From contig OZ005693.1 of assembly GCA_963930775.1 (NCBI GenBank), forward strand, positions 8,182,006 to 8,246,005: DNA of 64,000 nt, written 5' to 3'. Source of the stretch: Cliona cf. orientalis. Taxonomy: Eukaryota; Porifera; Demospongiae; Clionaida; Clionaidae. Position numbers and translations under genes: made by a program. The notes beneath the pieces were generated by a model. It saw nothing but the letters and a program-made list of their open reading frames with translations. It ran no database searches and was not told the origin of the DNA. Shown piece after piece: positions 31,167 through 43,568 of this stretch (positions are counted from its first letter, which is position 1; each line of letters starts with the position of its first letter).

Positions 31167-33464
31167 TCAATAATGCAAGGTAAAGTTAACGATTTCAATT
31201 GTATTAATACCATGATCAAGCTCTTTATTACTTCCACCAACAACCATCATCTCATTGGTTGGGAGGACTGCAACAAGACTGATCCATCTAGCAGTTGGCA
31301 TGTTGTTGATAAGATCCCAAGAGTTAGTTTTAGGGTTGTACTTGTGAATGGCAGATGAAGGTTTCCAATCTTTATCACATCCACCAACTGTCAGTAGCTC
31401 TCCATTGACAGCTGCACAGGTGGAGCAGTAAGCTGGGGTATCAGCAACTCTGTGCCATATTATTGATGATGATGATGTTGATTGTAGCAGTTCTGTCAAT
31501 GAGCAGGTCAGCACTGACTTGATCCTGCCATTGTCATCCGCTCCTCCCAGCATGTAGAGTTGATCTCCACAGATGGTCCCTGATGCTCTAGAGTAGGGGC
31601 GAGGGAGGCTGGCCACTGTTAACCAGACTAGACTTTTAGTGTCCATCAATTCTACTGTGTTAAGTCTATTGAACACTAACACTCCAATTACCCCACCAGC
31701 CACTATGAGGTGCTCCTTTGATGTCACTGCAGTTGTGCCCCGCCTCTTTGTTGGCATGGCAGGGAAGACCTCCTTGTAAACTGGCGGACTGAGCAGTTTG
31801 TTGGTGTATGTATCCTTATTGTAAGCATTCTTACATCCACCAATAGTCGTCAGTTGACCATTTATGACGGCTAAACTACTAAACTGATAAGGACATTTTG
31901 GAAGTTTGCTCCACTTGTTGCTAGATACATTATAGGAACACACTTTACCATTCCAGTTCATGAAGTAAGCCACATCCCCATCCACCACAGCAGCTCCTCT
32001 GTACATCTTGAATGGTGCCTTGCCTCCATCCCTCCATTTTAATGATATCTCCCTAACACTGTGTGGGTGTGGTTTGTGGTCTACTTGGAGAGATGGTTGT
32101 ACTGGTAATTGTTTCCTTGACTCTCTCTCTTGGAGTTGTCTTCCCCTAACCTGAGCTTGAGAAGGAGGAGGTGGCTGTGGTGGCTTTAGACTTTGCTGAC
32201 TCAGCTGTTGTTGCAGTTGTTCCACCTGTCTCTGTAGAAAGTGGTTAGTCTGCTGGATCTCTGCCGCCATTTGCTTTTGTTCTTTCAGCAGTCGAAATTC
32301 TCTCTCTCGTATGATTCTTTCTTCTTGAAGTTGTCTGTCCTTCTGTTGTAACAACCTATCTCGCTCTTGAATTTCGTTATTTTTCCGTTGCAATGCTCTG
32401 CGTGCATCTTGAACTTGTTGATCGTTTGCATCACCCATTTCGTGAATTGTTTTATCCTTTTCAAGAACTTGTCTATCCTTTTCTTGCGACTGCTGTATCA
32501 GCAGGAGAACTTGATCACTATTCGATTGAATGTTATCCTGTATTTGCCGTATGCTCTCTCTGTACTCCCTGGACTCCTTGAGACCAGCCAGCCTCTGACA
32601 CAGCTCCTCACTTGAAGGTCGATCCTTCTCCTGGTAATGGAGGCAGTCCACTGCAGTCGGTAGCAATATATGGGTGGGATTAATCTTGTCGATGTGATTT
32701 TTTCTCCTTTCAGTTTCGAGTACGGGTAAGTCTGTCATTCCAGTAGGAGATCTAGAGTCAGGAACGAGTTGATTTCGAGGTCCAGGCTCAGGCCACAGTC
32801 GGGTGCACACTTGTATCATGATCACACCCTCAGAGAAGCAGTCCAGCTTCTTTGTGTACCTTGGTGGCTCCATCAGTGCTTCTGGAGGCATGTAGGCCAG
32901 CGTTCCTGGACACATTGTGAGAGGGGTCATGCTTGGAGCTGCATCAGCTAGCTTGGACATACCAAAGTCGGTCACTTTAGCTCTGCTCCCAGCAATCATC
33001 AGCACATTGTTGCTGGAGAGGTCGCGGTGGATGATGTCATTGGAGTGGAGGTAGGCAACTGCTAAAGATATATCATGGCAAATATCAACTTGAACACAGT
33101 AGGCTAGTGACTGTTGTGAGCGTTCAAGCATCTTTGTCAAACTCTCATCAAGCAGTTCCATCAGCAGCACTGGTAGTCTGGACTCAGGATCTCTAGTCAT
33201 GCCGAGGTACTGCACAATGTTTGGGTGTCGGATGCTTTCAAGAAAACCACACTCCTGTTGAAACCTGTCCATGATCTTGCCTGCTCCTGGATCTGCGGGG
33301 TCTAGGATTGTTGGATGGAGGATTTTAGCAGCACAGGGCAACTGGTCACACTTGGCCTTGTAGACAGCTCCATAGGAGCCATGGCCGAGGGGTTGGCTCT
33401 TGTTGATGTGGAAACTTTGGTAGCGAAAGATATGTTGTTGAGTTTGAAGCATTTGATGGGCCAT
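31167..33464 (-). CDS. Kinase / coiled-coil / kelch protein, copy 3, intact
   Basis: Intronless. I take the start at MAHQML (33464), where the other copies begin; an in-frame ATG four codons upstream (MRSAM...) is not conserved. All kinase landmarks are present (GHGSYG, CAAKIL, HRDLSSNNVL, VTDFGMSKL, YMPPEAL). The coil differs in length and repeats from copy 2 (QVLEKDKTIHEMGD, LQRKNNEIQERD). The six kelch repeats differ chiefly at short loop positions: CPYQFSS, KRRGTT, RPYSRASG, TPAYCST, TARWISL, and after AGG, where it reads VIGVLVFNRLN. It ends ...TIEIVNFTLHY. Function and location as for copy 2. The Ser run in the fourth or fifth repeat is shorter (STSSSS). Confidence 0.9.
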   Translation of the reverse strand: MAHQMLQTQQHIFRYQSFHINKSQPLGHGSYGAVYKAKCDQLPCAAKILHPTILDPADPGAGKIMDRFQQECGFLESIRHPNIVQYLGMTRDPESRLPVLLMELLDESLTKMLERSQQSLAYCVQVDICHDISLAVAYLHSNDIIHRDLSSNNVLMIAGSRAKVTDFGMSKLADAAPSMTPLTMCPGTLAYMPPEALMEPPRYTKKLDCFSEGVIMIQVCTRLWPEPGPRNQLVPDSRSPTGMTDLPVLETERRKNHIDKINPTHILLPTAVDCLHYQEKDRPSSEELCQRLAGLKESREYRESIRQIQDNIQSNSDQVLLLIQQSQEKDRQVLEKDKTIHEMGDANDQQVQDARRALQRKNNEIQERDRLLQQKDRQLQEERIIREREFRLLKEQKQMAAEIQQTNHFLQRQVEQLQQQLSQQSLKPPQPPPPSQAQVRGRQLQERESRKQLPVQPSLQVDHKPHPHSVREISLKWRDGGKAPFKMYRGAAVVDGDVAYFMNWNGKVCSYNVSSNKWSKLPKCPYQFSSLAVINGQLTTIGGCKNAYNKDTYTNKLLSPPVYKEVFPAMPTKRRGTTAVTSKEHLIVAGGVIGVLVFNRLNTVELMDTKSLVWLTVASLPRPYSRASGTICGDQLYMLGGADDNGRIKSVLTCSLTELLQSTSSSSIIWHRVADTPAYCSTCAAVNGELLTVGGCDKDWKPSSAIHKYNPKTNSWDLINNMPTARWISLVAVLPTNEMMVVGGSNKELDHGINTIEIVNFTLHY

Positions 33465-34000
33465 GGCACTTCGCAACTAGCTATACGTAGTTAATACTTC
33501 ACTGACAAGGATAATATAATAATATTTTGAGTAACTGTATCACACAATGATCGGGTGATCCTTCTACTGGTAATGATGGCCTACACATTCCAATCCATTA
33601 AGGGAACTGTCCCCAACTTAACTGTGGCCAAAGAATATTAACCAAGGAATGCTGAGTACACCAGCTGCCATCTGGCCTCATGTAGACAAACCCACAACCA
33701 GACACCAGATTATTGTATTTTTACTGTGAAGTTTTTAAATGCCATCACTCTCACTAGCCTGAGCTGGCTAGATATCTGCAGTGCATGGAACTCTTCTTAA
33801 TGGCCACAATTATTTAGGGAAAAAAACTGAGATGTGGCCACCCCTCTATATATAATATTATAACCTTAATTTGTGACCTGCTCTGAGAAAAGGGACCTTA
33901 TGGCGTAAATGTTCATTTTCCAATATTGGCTGAAAATGTGAAAAATCTAGTTTTCTACTTTTTAGTGTATCAAAACTTGAAGGTTTTGGCTTTATTTTGA
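33465..34000. other. 5' flank of kinase-kelch copy 3, first spacer unit
   Basis: It contains the shared upstream block (TTAATACTTCACTGACAAGG, then CACAATGATCGGGTGA), then CTGTCCCCAACTTAACTGTGG. It also contains CTGCTCTGAGAAAAGGGACC, a block that repeats at 35065. Non-coding. Confidence 0.6.
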
Positions 34001-34306
34001 TTTAGATCCTACTTGTAGCAAATACAGTGATCTGATTGGTTGAACTGCAGTATCTATCCTTCATAAAAAAAACCTTGTAAGCCCCATAAAAATCTTGTAA
34101 GCTCCATAAAAACCTGGTAAATTTTTTTGGCCTATGGCTAGTTTGTTCCTAGGCATTTGTTTATATACAAAGCTTTTGGGCATTGTTGCTAGGATCTAAA
34201 GTAGTTAGACACTGTTTAGTTGGTTTCTACGTGATTTAGAAGACCTCAGGGCTCAGCCCTTCGGTCTTCTAAATCACGTAGAAACCTTCTAAACAGTGTC
34301 TAACTA
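34001..34306. repeat. Hairpin element, family E copy 3
   Basis: Opposite orientation to copy 2: TTTAGATCCTACTTG, CAGTGATCTGATTGGTT, ... GTTAGACACTG, then the hairpin CTACGTGATTTAGAAGACC / GGTCTTCTAAATCACGTAG. The duplicated spacer at 35190-35200 shows the empty site (GGCTTTATTTGATATAATA), so the borders are well supported. Confidence 0.85.
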
Positions 34307-34555
34307 TTTTATATGTTTGTATCAAATAAAATGTAGCTATGAGTGTAATTAATTGCCCTGATATATCCAATTTAATTTAATTAAAAATGCCCCGTGTATA
34401 TAACTCTGCTTGTGGTCAATATTTTTCCTTGAAATTTGCAACATTGTACTCAGCATAGAGAGAGAGCTATTGATTCATGCTAAAATCTCAATATTCATGA
34501 AGAATTCTGGAAGGTCCCTTTTCTCAGAGAAGGTCACCTTTGATCTTTGACCATG

Positions 34556-35683
34556 GCACTTTGCAACTAACTATACGTACTTAACCAACAACTATATAAT
34601 AATATTTTGAATATACCTCTAACCGTATCACACAATGATCGGGTGACCCTTCTACTGATAATGATGGCCTACACATTCCAATCCATTAAGTGGTACATGC
34701 TATATGTGTACATTGTACAGTAATTCCCCATTAATGTAGTCAGGTATGCTACAGGGGAACTGTCCCCAACCCAAGAATATTAATAAAATTAACCATAGCA
34801 TGTTGAGTACACCAGCTGGCCATCTGGCCTCATGTACAAACCCACAAACCCACAACCAGATACAGGATTGTTAAATAATATTTTTACTGTGATATTTTAA
34901 ACACCTTCACTCTTGCTAGCCTGAGCTGGCTAGATATCTTCTGTGGAACTCTTCTTAATGGCCACCCCTGACTGTATTGCCTTAATTATTTTACACATAT
35001 TAAAATCTGAGATGTGGCCACCCCTCTATAATAATAATATTATTATAACCTTAATTAATGTGACCTGCTCTGAGAAAAGGGACTTAGGGCGTAAATATTC
35101 ATTTTCCAATAATGGCTGAAATGTGAAAAGTCTAGTTTTCTTCAATTTTCTACTTTTTAGTCTATCAAAACTTGAAGGTTTTGGCTTTATTTGATATAAT
35201 AATGTTTATACATTTGAATGTGGCTATGGGTGCAATTAATAATTATTGCCCTGTGAATTTAAATAAAAATTCCTATTTTCAAAAAACGACTCGTGTGTAT
35301 AAAAAATTTAATGGTTATAAATCTGCTTGTGATCAATATTTTTCCTTGAAACTTGTACCATTGTACTCAGACATAGAGAGAACTATCAATTCATGCTAAA
35401 ATCAATATTCATGAAAAATCTGGAAGGTCCCTTTTCTCAGAGCTGGTCATGCACCTTTGATCTTTGGAAATCTGGTACCTTGCATATGTATACCGTGTAC
35501 ACTTATGATTTGATGACCATTACCTATCTTGAAAGCATTATGTCATGGCATACCTACATGTACATGACCATTACCTATCTTGAAAGCGTTATGTCATGGC
35601 ATACCTACATGTACATGTATGGTCAATAGGCGTGGCCAAACAGAAGCTCAATTTGTTATTACACACAAAATAAAAGTGGATTA
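34556..35683. other. Duplicated spacer with an orphan gene-start remnant
   Basis: It begins CATGGCACTTTGCAACTAAC, exactly the start-codon region plus 5' flank of a kinase-kelch gene, but with no gene attached. It then repeats the whole preceding spacer (ATGATCGGGTGACCC, CTGTCCCCAACCC, CTGCTCTGAGAAAAGGGACT). This marks a lost gene copy or a spacer duplication. A 57-bp direct repeat (GACCATTACCTATCTTGAAAG...) lies at about 35514-35620. Confidence 0.65.
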
Positions 35684-38010
35684 TCAATAGAATAATAGAA
35701 AATAATCAAGATTGGCTGAAATTAGTAATTCAAATTTATCAAGAATATCATGCATCATTGTTCCAATGCTCACACCAACAACAATTATCTCATTGGTTGG
35801 GAGAACTGCAACAAGACTGTACCATCTAGCAGTTGGCATGTTGCTGATAAGATCCCAGGATTCCATGTACTTGTTGGGTTATACTTGTGAATGGCAGATG
35901 AAGGATTATGATCTCTGTCACATCCACCAACTGCCAGTAGCTCTCCATTGATAGCTGTACAGGTAGAGCGATAAGCTGGGGCATCAGCAACTCTGTGCCA
36001 TATTGATGATGATGATGATGATGATTGTAGTAGTTCTGTTAGTGAGCAGGTCAGCACTGACTTGGTCTTGTCTTTGTCATCTGTTCCTCCCAGCATGTAG
36101 AGTTGATCTCCACAGATGGTCCCTGATGCACTGAGGTAGGGGTGAGGGAGGCTGGCCACTGTTGACCAGACTAGACTTTTAGTGTCCATCACTTCTACTG
36201 TGTTAAGCTTATCTGATAATCCAATTGCCCCACCAGCCACTATGAGGTGCTCCTTTGATGTCACTGCAGTTGTGCTCCGCCTCTTTGTTGGCATGGTGGG
36301 GAAGACCTCTTCATAACCTGGCAGACTGAGCAGTTTGTTGGTGTATGTATCTTTGTTGATAATATCCTTATATCCACCAATAGCTGTCAGTTGACCATTG
36401 ACGACTGCTAAACTACTAGAACGATAGGGATATTTTGGAAGTTTGCTCCACTTTTTGCTAGACACATTGTAGGAACACACTTCACCATTCCAGTTCATGA
36501 AGTAAGCCATATCCCCATCCACCACAGCAGCTCCCCTGCTTATCTTAAATGGTGCCTTGGCACCATCCCTCCAGTTTAATGTCACCTTCCTAACTGTGTG
36601 TGGGTGCGGCTTGTTGTCTACTTGGAGAGATGGTTGTACTATTAATTGTTTCCTTGACTCTCTCTCCTGGAGTTGTCTTCCCCTAACCTGAGCTTGAGGA
36701 GGAGGAGGTGGCTTTAGCCTCGGACTTTGCTGACTCAGCTGTTGTTGCAGTTGTTCCACCTGTCTCTGTAGAGAGTGGTTAGTCTGCTGGATCTCTGCTG
36801 TCACTTGCTCTTGTTCTTCCAGCTATTGGTTCAACTGTCGAAGCTGTCTCTCTCGTAATGCTCTCCCTTCTTGAAGTTGTTTTTCCTTCTGTTGCAATAG
36901 CCTATCTCGTTCTTGAATTTTGCTATCTTTCTGTTGCAGTGCTCTATCTTTTTCTTGAACGCTTCTCAATACTTCAGTGTCCCTTTCAAGAAGCATTCCA
37001 TCTTTCTGTTGCAATGATCTGTCCTTTTCTTGCAGCTGCTGTGTCAGCAGGAGAATTTGATCATTATTCGATTGAACTCCATTGTGTATTTGCTGAAGTC
37101 TCTCTCTGTACTCTCTGGACTCCTTGAGACCAGCCATCCTCTGACACAGCTCCTCACTTGATGGTCTACTTCTCTCCTGGTATTGGAGGCAGTGGTTAAT
37201 GATTGGCACAAGAGGGTGGTCACGCTGAATCATGTCGATGTGGTTCTTTCTTCTCTTGGTCTCAAGCACAGGAACTTCCACTTCACCAGTAGGAGAAGTT
37301 GGGTCAACTCTTCGTTCAGTCCGCGGTCCAGGCTCAGGCCATGATCGGGTGCACACTTGTATCATGATCACACCCTCAGAGAAGCAGTCCAGCTTCTTTG
37401 TGTACCTTGGTGGCTCCCTCAGCGCTTCTGGAGGCATATAAGCCAGTGTTCCTGGGCACATGGTGAGAGGGGTCATGCTTGGAGCTGCACCAGCTAGCTT
37501 GGACATGCCAAAGTCAGTCACTTTAGCTCTTCTCTCAGCAATCATCAGTACATTGTTGCTGGAGAGGTCTCGGTGGATGATATCATTGGAGTGGAGGTAG
37601 GGGACTGCCAAAGCAATATCATGGCAAATATCCACTTGAACACAGTAGGCTAGCGACTGTTGCGAACGTTCAAGCATCTTTGTCAAACTCTCGTCAAGCA
37701 GTTCCATCAGAAGCACTGGTAGTCTGGACTCAGGATCTCTAGTCATGCCGAGGTATTGAACAATGTTTGGATGTCGGATGCTTTCAAGAAAACCACACTC
37801 CTGCTGAAACCTGTCCATGATCTTGCCCGCTCCTGGGTCTGCGGGGTCTAGGATTGTTGGGTGGAGGACTTTAGCAGCACAGGGCAGCTGGTCACACTTG
37901 GCCTTGTAGACAGCTCCATAGGAGCCATGGCCGAGGGGTTGGCTCTTGTTGATGTGGAAGCTTTGGTAGTGAAAGATATGTTGTTGAGCTTGAAGCAATC
38001 GATGGGCCAT
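35684..38010 (-). pseudogene. Kinase / coiled-coil / kelch gene copy 4, two lesions
   Basis: Start MAHRLLQAQQ. The kinase domain is intact (GHGSYG, AAKVL, HRDLSSNNVL, DFGMSKL). The segment after the kinase differs from the others (RTERRVDPTSPTGEVEVPVLE). A TAG replaces the second Gln of the LNQQLEEQEQ motif at about 36822, separating kinase plus coil (395 codons) from the kelch half. A frameshift near 35870 (within SAIHKYNPT...W) breaks the sixth repeat. Both lesions are recent-looking single events in an otherwise well-kept sequence. A truncated kinase plus coil protein could still be made. The kelch half keeps its copy-specific loops (YRSSS, LSASG, YRST). Confidence 0.85.
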
Positions 38011-40165
38011 GGCACTTTGTACCTACATGTAGCTATATGTAGCTAATACTTTGCAGACAAGGATATAATATTTTGAACACACATCTACAGTGTAACTGTA
38101 TCACACAATGGTCAAGTGACCCTTGTACTGATCATAATGGCATCGGATGTACATGTATACACACATTCAATGCACTCTATTAAGCTGTACATACATATAA
38201 GTACTTAATACACTTATCAATTATTGTTATCAGCTATATTATTATATGCTACACACACTCTCATAGTGAAACTGTCCCATGCAATAACTGTGACTGAGAA
38301 TGAGTCAACATTGGGTACTGAGTGCCACTATCTCATTCTCGCCTTATGCAAACAAACCCACAATCATTTATACTATATACATCGAAAAATATTTTTCAGA
38401 GCGACAATTTTCTTTTATAGTCCGTATCATTACATGAGGGCATGGATACACGTGTTGGATGCGCCCGGTTGCTATGAACGTACGGCGCAGGCGGAGAGAA
38501 ACTCCCCACTACAAGGCTCAGGATTGGTCAGAACTGTAGGGCCGTGTGCACAAAGCAGAGTGCCTTGGACCATTGCTACAACTAGAGATGCATTGTCGAA
38601 CGATCGGTGAGAAAGCACCACGCGTTTCTAGAGGCCTGCTAAGCAGGTGCTGGTGCTAGCCACCGAGCCTCTAGCGAAGCGAGAGGCGAGGTCTGTTCTT
38701 TGTCGGTAGTCCGGTAGCAATGTTCGAGCAGAGCGAGAACGTCACCATTGCATATGTACACTTAGTTGCTATGAGGGGTGTGGTCTCTGCAAACCTTTCC
38801 ATCTGCGCATGTGCACGGTACTAATGGGCAATCTTGCCCAGGCAGGATATTGTTTGTGCATGAACTACGTCTCTATGTTTTGTGAGCATGTACTGTTAAT
38901 AGATGATCATGCATACATACTAAACACATTATCCCATGATTGTGACATTAAACATACTTGTTATCAACAAACAATATTACAAGTTCTATAGAGTACACTC
39001 CATATATTGTGATTGAGTGCACATAATCCACCGTGAGATTTTTGCTTTACTCTAAGGCAGCCATCTACACTAGCCTCATCCCCAGGCAACTCGCGATTTC
39101 TCAACATTGAAAAATCGGGAGCGGTCCGGGGACGAGGCTACACCTATACTACTATGATGCATGTACAGTGCAGATCTGCAGCAGTATGTTTGTGAAACTG
39201 GTGTAGGTATCCAGCTTAGAGCCATGTGAAGTTCCACGTATAGCTATCGACATTAATTTTGCACATGCAGTACATACGTTTATGAATTGACGACCTTAAC
39301 CTATCACGAGGTCAAGCATGAGCGGTTGAAACAGCACATGGCTGATCTACATGTACATGTAGGTAGGGTATCCAACGAAAAAAATCAAACTTTCCAAAAA
39401 CCGCTCATTTTGCGACATTTAGCTAGCCTACTGGGACGGTCCCTAAATCTCGAATGATACTGTGCAAAATTATTCTTACGTGGAGATACAAAAATTTGGC
39501 GTTTTTTGGTGAAATTGTCGCGCCAAATGGTTAATATGCTCCATGCAACCTGTGATTTATTGTGGCTGCCTAACTAAATTGATCGTCCTCATCCAGTGAC
39601 TGCATGAGGAAGCGTTTACCATACTGTATAACGATGGTACCCCACGTTTTGGCGAATTTTGCCAAAATTTGGAGAATAGCTAATTAAAGTCTCGATATCT
39701 CGACAAATGAACATGGGGGAGTGACCTGGAGTGAGAATTAGTGTTAGTCCAAGAAAATCTTCGTCCTACCAGAGTTTTGAGAAGTTTTGAAAAACTTCAT
39801 TTTTTTGTGTGGAAACCCTAAATTAATGTAGGTATGGTCAATGAGCGTGGCTAAAAGAATTGAATTTGTAGCGTTCCTGACCCTTATCAAGCACTTTAAA
39901 GCAAAATCCTGTCTATTTTTTACCTGACCTTTTTGACATTGTGACTGTGCTATCCCTTTGCTAACTTGACGTCTAAATGTCAAAATCTGTTGAATGGTAA
40001 CAAAAATGATGGAACCAATTACTTTACCCTGTGCGGGGTAAAATCTGGTAGGGGTATGTGACAGTAGTACATGTGAAAACTGAAAAATGATTATGAAAAT
40101 GAAAGTATATTATCAGTGGAAAAAAATAAATTACTCAGACAGACTACCTTCATAGTTTTAGGTGA
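38011..40165. other. Spacer between kinase-kelch copies 4 and 5
   Basis: The upstream block of copy 4 (CTAATACTTTGCAGACAAGG, CACAATGGTCAAGTGACC) is followed by a GC-rich island, 38450-38760, with CGAGCCTCTAGCGAAGCGAGAGG palindromic sequence. It then holds a TAGCCT hairpin at 39071 and GAATTGACGACC at 39295, and a plain AT-rich stretch 39360-40160. I see no supportable gene. Confidence 0.55.
39071..39140. repeat. TAGCCT...AGGCTA hairpin element
   Basis: TAGCCTCATCCCCAGG pairs imperfectly with CCGGGGACGAGGCTA around CTCAACATTGAAAAATC. It is more diverged than the copies at 26594 and 30335. Confidence 0.8.
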
Positions 40166-42443
40166 TTAAGACGGGGTAAAATTAGAAATTTCTATATCAG
40201 TATAACCACTAATGCACCCACCAACAACCATCATCTCATTGGTTGGGAGGACTGCAACAAGACTGATTCATCTAGCAGTTGGCATGTTGCTGATGAGATC
40301 CCAAGTGTTAACTGTTGGGTTGTACTTGTGAATGGCAGATGAAGGTTCATTATCTTTATCATATCCACCAACTGCCAGTAGCTCTCCATTGACAGCTACA
40401 CAGGTGGAGCTGTAAGCTGGGGCATCAGCAACTCTGTGCCATATTGATGATGATGATGATGATTGTAGCAGTTCTATTAGTGAGCAGGTCAGCACTGACT
40501 TGGACTCCCTATTGTAATCCACTCCTAGCATGTAGAGTTGATCTCCACAGATCGTCCCTGATGCATCAGTGTAGAGGTAAGGGAGGCTGGCCACTGTTGA
40601 CCAGACTAGACTTTTAGTGTCCATCACTTCTACTAATTTTAGTCTATTTAACACTCCGATCATCCCACCAGCCACTATGAGGTGCTCCTTTGATGTCACT
40701 GTGGTTGTGCTCCTCCTCTTTTTTGGCATGGCGGGGAAGACCTCCTTGTAGCCTGGCAGACTGAGCATTTTGTTGGTGTATGTATCTTTAATGAAAACGT
40801 CCTCACATCCACCAATAGCTATTGGTTGACCATTGATGACTGCTAAACTACTCTTAGACTACTGATAGGGACATTTTAGAAGTTTGCTCCACTTCTTATT
40901 TGATACATTGTAGGAACACACTTCACCATTCCAGCTCATGAAGTAAGCCACATCCCCATCCACCACAGCAGCTCCCATTCTCATCACCAGTGGTACCTTG
41001 CCACCATCTCTCCAGTTTAATGTCATCTTCCTAACTCTGTGTGGGTGTGGTTTGTGGTCTACTTGGAGAGATGGTTGTACTGGTAATTGTTTCCTTGACT
41101 CTCTCTCCTGGAGTTGTCTTCCCCTAACCTGAGCTTGAGAAGGAGGAGGTGGCTTTAGACTTTGCTGACTCAGCTGTTGTTGCAGTTGTTCCACCTGTCT
41201 CTGTAGAGAGTGGTTAGTCTGCTGGATCTCTGCTATCACTTGCTCTTGCTCTTCCAATTGTTGGTTCAACTGTCGAAGTTGTCTTTCTCGTGATGGTCTC
41301 TCTTCTTGAAGTTGTCTCTCCTTCTGTTGCAACAGCTTATTTTGTTCTTGGAATTCATTATCTTTCTGCTGCAATATTTGATCTCTTTCTTGAACTCTTT
41401 TCAATATTTCGTTGTCCTTTTCACAAAGCACTCTCTCTTGCTGTTGTAATGATCTGTCCTTTTCTTGCAGCTGCTGTGTCAGCAGAAGAACTTGATCGCT
41501 GTTTGGTTGAACTTCATTCTGAATCTGCTGAACGCTCTCTCTGTAGTCTCTGGACTCCTTGAGACTGGCCAGCCTTTGGCACAGCTCCTCACTTGAAGGT
41601 CGGCCATTCTCTCGGTAATGGAGGCAGTCCACTGCAATCGATAGCAATTTATGGGTAGTATTTATTATGTCAATGTGATTTTTTCTTCTTTCAGTTTCGA
41701 GTGCAGGCATGTCTGTCATTCCAGTAGGAGATCTAGAGTCAGGAACGAGCTGATTTTGAGGTCCAGGCTCAGGCCACAGTCGGGTGCACACTTGTATCAT
41801 GATCACACCCTCAGAAAAGCAGTCCAACTTCTTGGTGTAACTTGGTGGCTTCCTCAGTGTTTCTGGAGGCATGTAGGCTAGCGTTTCTGGGTATGTGGTG
41901 AGAGGGGTCATGCTTGGAGCTGCACCAGCTAGCTTGGACATGCCAAAGTCAGTCACTTTAGCTCTCCTCCCAGCAATCATCAGCACATTGTTGCTGGAGA
42001 GGTCTCGGTGGATGATGTCATTGGAGTGGAGGTAGGCGACTGCTAAAGCTATATCATGGCAAATATCCACTTGAACACAGTAGGCTAGTGACTGTTGTGA
42101 GCGTTCAAGCATTTTTGTCAAACTCTCGTCAAGCAGTTCCATCAGCAGCACTGGTAGTCTGGACTCAGGATCTCTAGTCATGCCGAGGTACTGCACAATG
42201 TTGGGTGTCGGATGCTTTCAAGAAAATCACACTCCTGTTGAAATCTAGTCATGATCGTGCCTGCTCCTGGGTCTGTGGGGTCTAGGATTGTTGGGTGGAG
42301 GACTTTAGCAGCACAGGGCAGCTGATCACACTTGGCCTTGTAGACAGCTCCATAGGAGCCATGGCCGAGGGGTGGCTCTTGTTGATGTGAAAGCTTTGGT
42401 AGCGAAAGATACGTTGTTGAGCTTGAAGCATTCGATGGGCCAT
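40166..42443 (-). pseudogene. Kinase / coiled-coil / kelch gene copy 5, broken
   Basis: The conserved start MAHRMLQAQQ lies at 42443. One-base losses occur in the GTTGGCTC codon region (about 42372) and at GTTTGGGTG (about 42203), early in the kinase domain. An insertion and stop near 40858 interrupt the second kelch repeat. A TGA replaces Trp in NMPTARW near 40268, and the natural end is at 40166 (...EISNFTPS). The kinase core is otherwise unchanged except YPETLAYMPPETL. The activation-segment Cys-Pro-Gly seen in the other copies has become YPE, a further sign of relaxed constraint. It has at least four lesions. Confidence 0.85.
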
Positions 42444-43530
42444 GGCACCTTTCAGCTACATGTAGTTACACTTAGCAAAATCACCGACAATGAACAGAAT
42501 ATGTCGACATTTATTTCACAATGGTCAGGTGATGACCATGATATATAGGATACACCCACACATTCCGTGCACTCAATGAATCATAGAGTCGGTAGACTCT
42601 ATATAAGTAGAGATGGCCTGGATATGCCATATATGTTAATAACTCAGAGCAAATAAAATTTTAAGGTTTTTAACTTAAAGATGGCTCTTTGTAAACATAT
42701 AGCTAGCTACATTCCATTAATTTATATGACAAAATCTCTGATGCAAGTAGCTAAAACTAGAACTCTCTATAGCACATATCCCATGTGTGCACTGCACAAC
42801 TATTGCTACTGTATTGTACTGGTGTGCAAAGTTACATTATATTATAATGAACCCTTGACCATCTCCCCAGTAGCTGCATAGTATAATGGTGCATGTGGTA
42901 AAGGGTCGTCTATAGAATGCGTACACATCGATCGATGCTCGCCCCAGAAATCATGGAGATGGCGTCTAAGATCGACTCTCAGCCTTGACAGCGACAAGTT
43001 TCGATGCTTCAATCACAGAGACGAACTCGACAGTACAGTATTCCTTCCGAACTTCAGGTTGGTCACGCTGCTGCAGTCGCGCGCGTGACAGCCCCTTGTG
43101 ACAATGCGTGCTATATATAGCGCAAGGCTAGCTTTATTTATCCACGGCATTACGTAAGCCAAGAAAACACGTGAAGTTCAACCAACAGTACTTCTCAGAG
43201 AAAGTAGCGCTCAGCTTGTAATGTATTCACCGGATACACGCGTAAGATACTCTACATATTTACTGATTTTCAAGTCTCCAGCGAGGCCCTGAATTTTCTC
43301 ATAATTACCTCATAGAATACCTAAGAGATTACACCATAGGTTTCATCATAATAATTACACCATAATTACCTCATAACCACAGAAAAGTAAATTGCTACTG
43401 GGGAGATAATGAACAACTCAGAGACTACGTCCAGAGTCCCTCATGGATACGTCGCCATAAATTCGAACTGGGACACATCGACAAACTGCGCATGCTCCGT
43501 ATACGCGTACAATATTGGGGCGCGCGGCTT
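42444..43530. other. 5' flank of copy 5 and left border of the satellite block
   Basis: The family upstream block ends near 42550. 42586-42635 repeats the element at 8255. From ~42850 the sequence is unlike the other spacers and GC-richer. It has TACGTCCAGAGTCCC (43426) and CATAGGTTTCATCATAA (43337); both motifs recur at the other border (56295, 56211), the first inverted and the second in the same sense. No gene is seen. Confidence 0.5.
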
Positions 43531-43568
43531 GTGTAGTGTCGTGGTTAGTGAACGTCGCCGTTAGTGAA
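43531..43568 (+). repeat. Left inverted repeat bounding the satellite block
   Basis: GTGTAGTGTCGTGGTTAGTG and the following AACGTCGCCGTTAGTGA are matched in reverse complement at 55968-56005, with about 36 of 38 bases the same. They enclose the satellite arrays and the LTR fossil. The GTGGTTAGTG core also occurs in each satellite monomer. Confidence 0.85.

Noticed and set aside
38450-38800. GC-rich island as a small gene
   Set aside because: The open frame there has no recognisable motif, and the segment contains palindromic CTCTAGCGAAGCGAGAG-type sequence typical of the hairpin elements nearby.
28789-41562. Recurrent plus-strand open frames opposite the coiled-coil and kinase parts (for example 28789-29070, 41290-41562)
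   Set aside because: They are antisense shadows of conserved coding sequence, recur in each copy for that reason, and have no start context or domain of their own.
43531-43545. CACTA-superfamily transposon ends at the satellite block borders
   Set aside because: The CACTACA strings face outward relative to the block, so they are not in the orientation a CACTA element between them would have.
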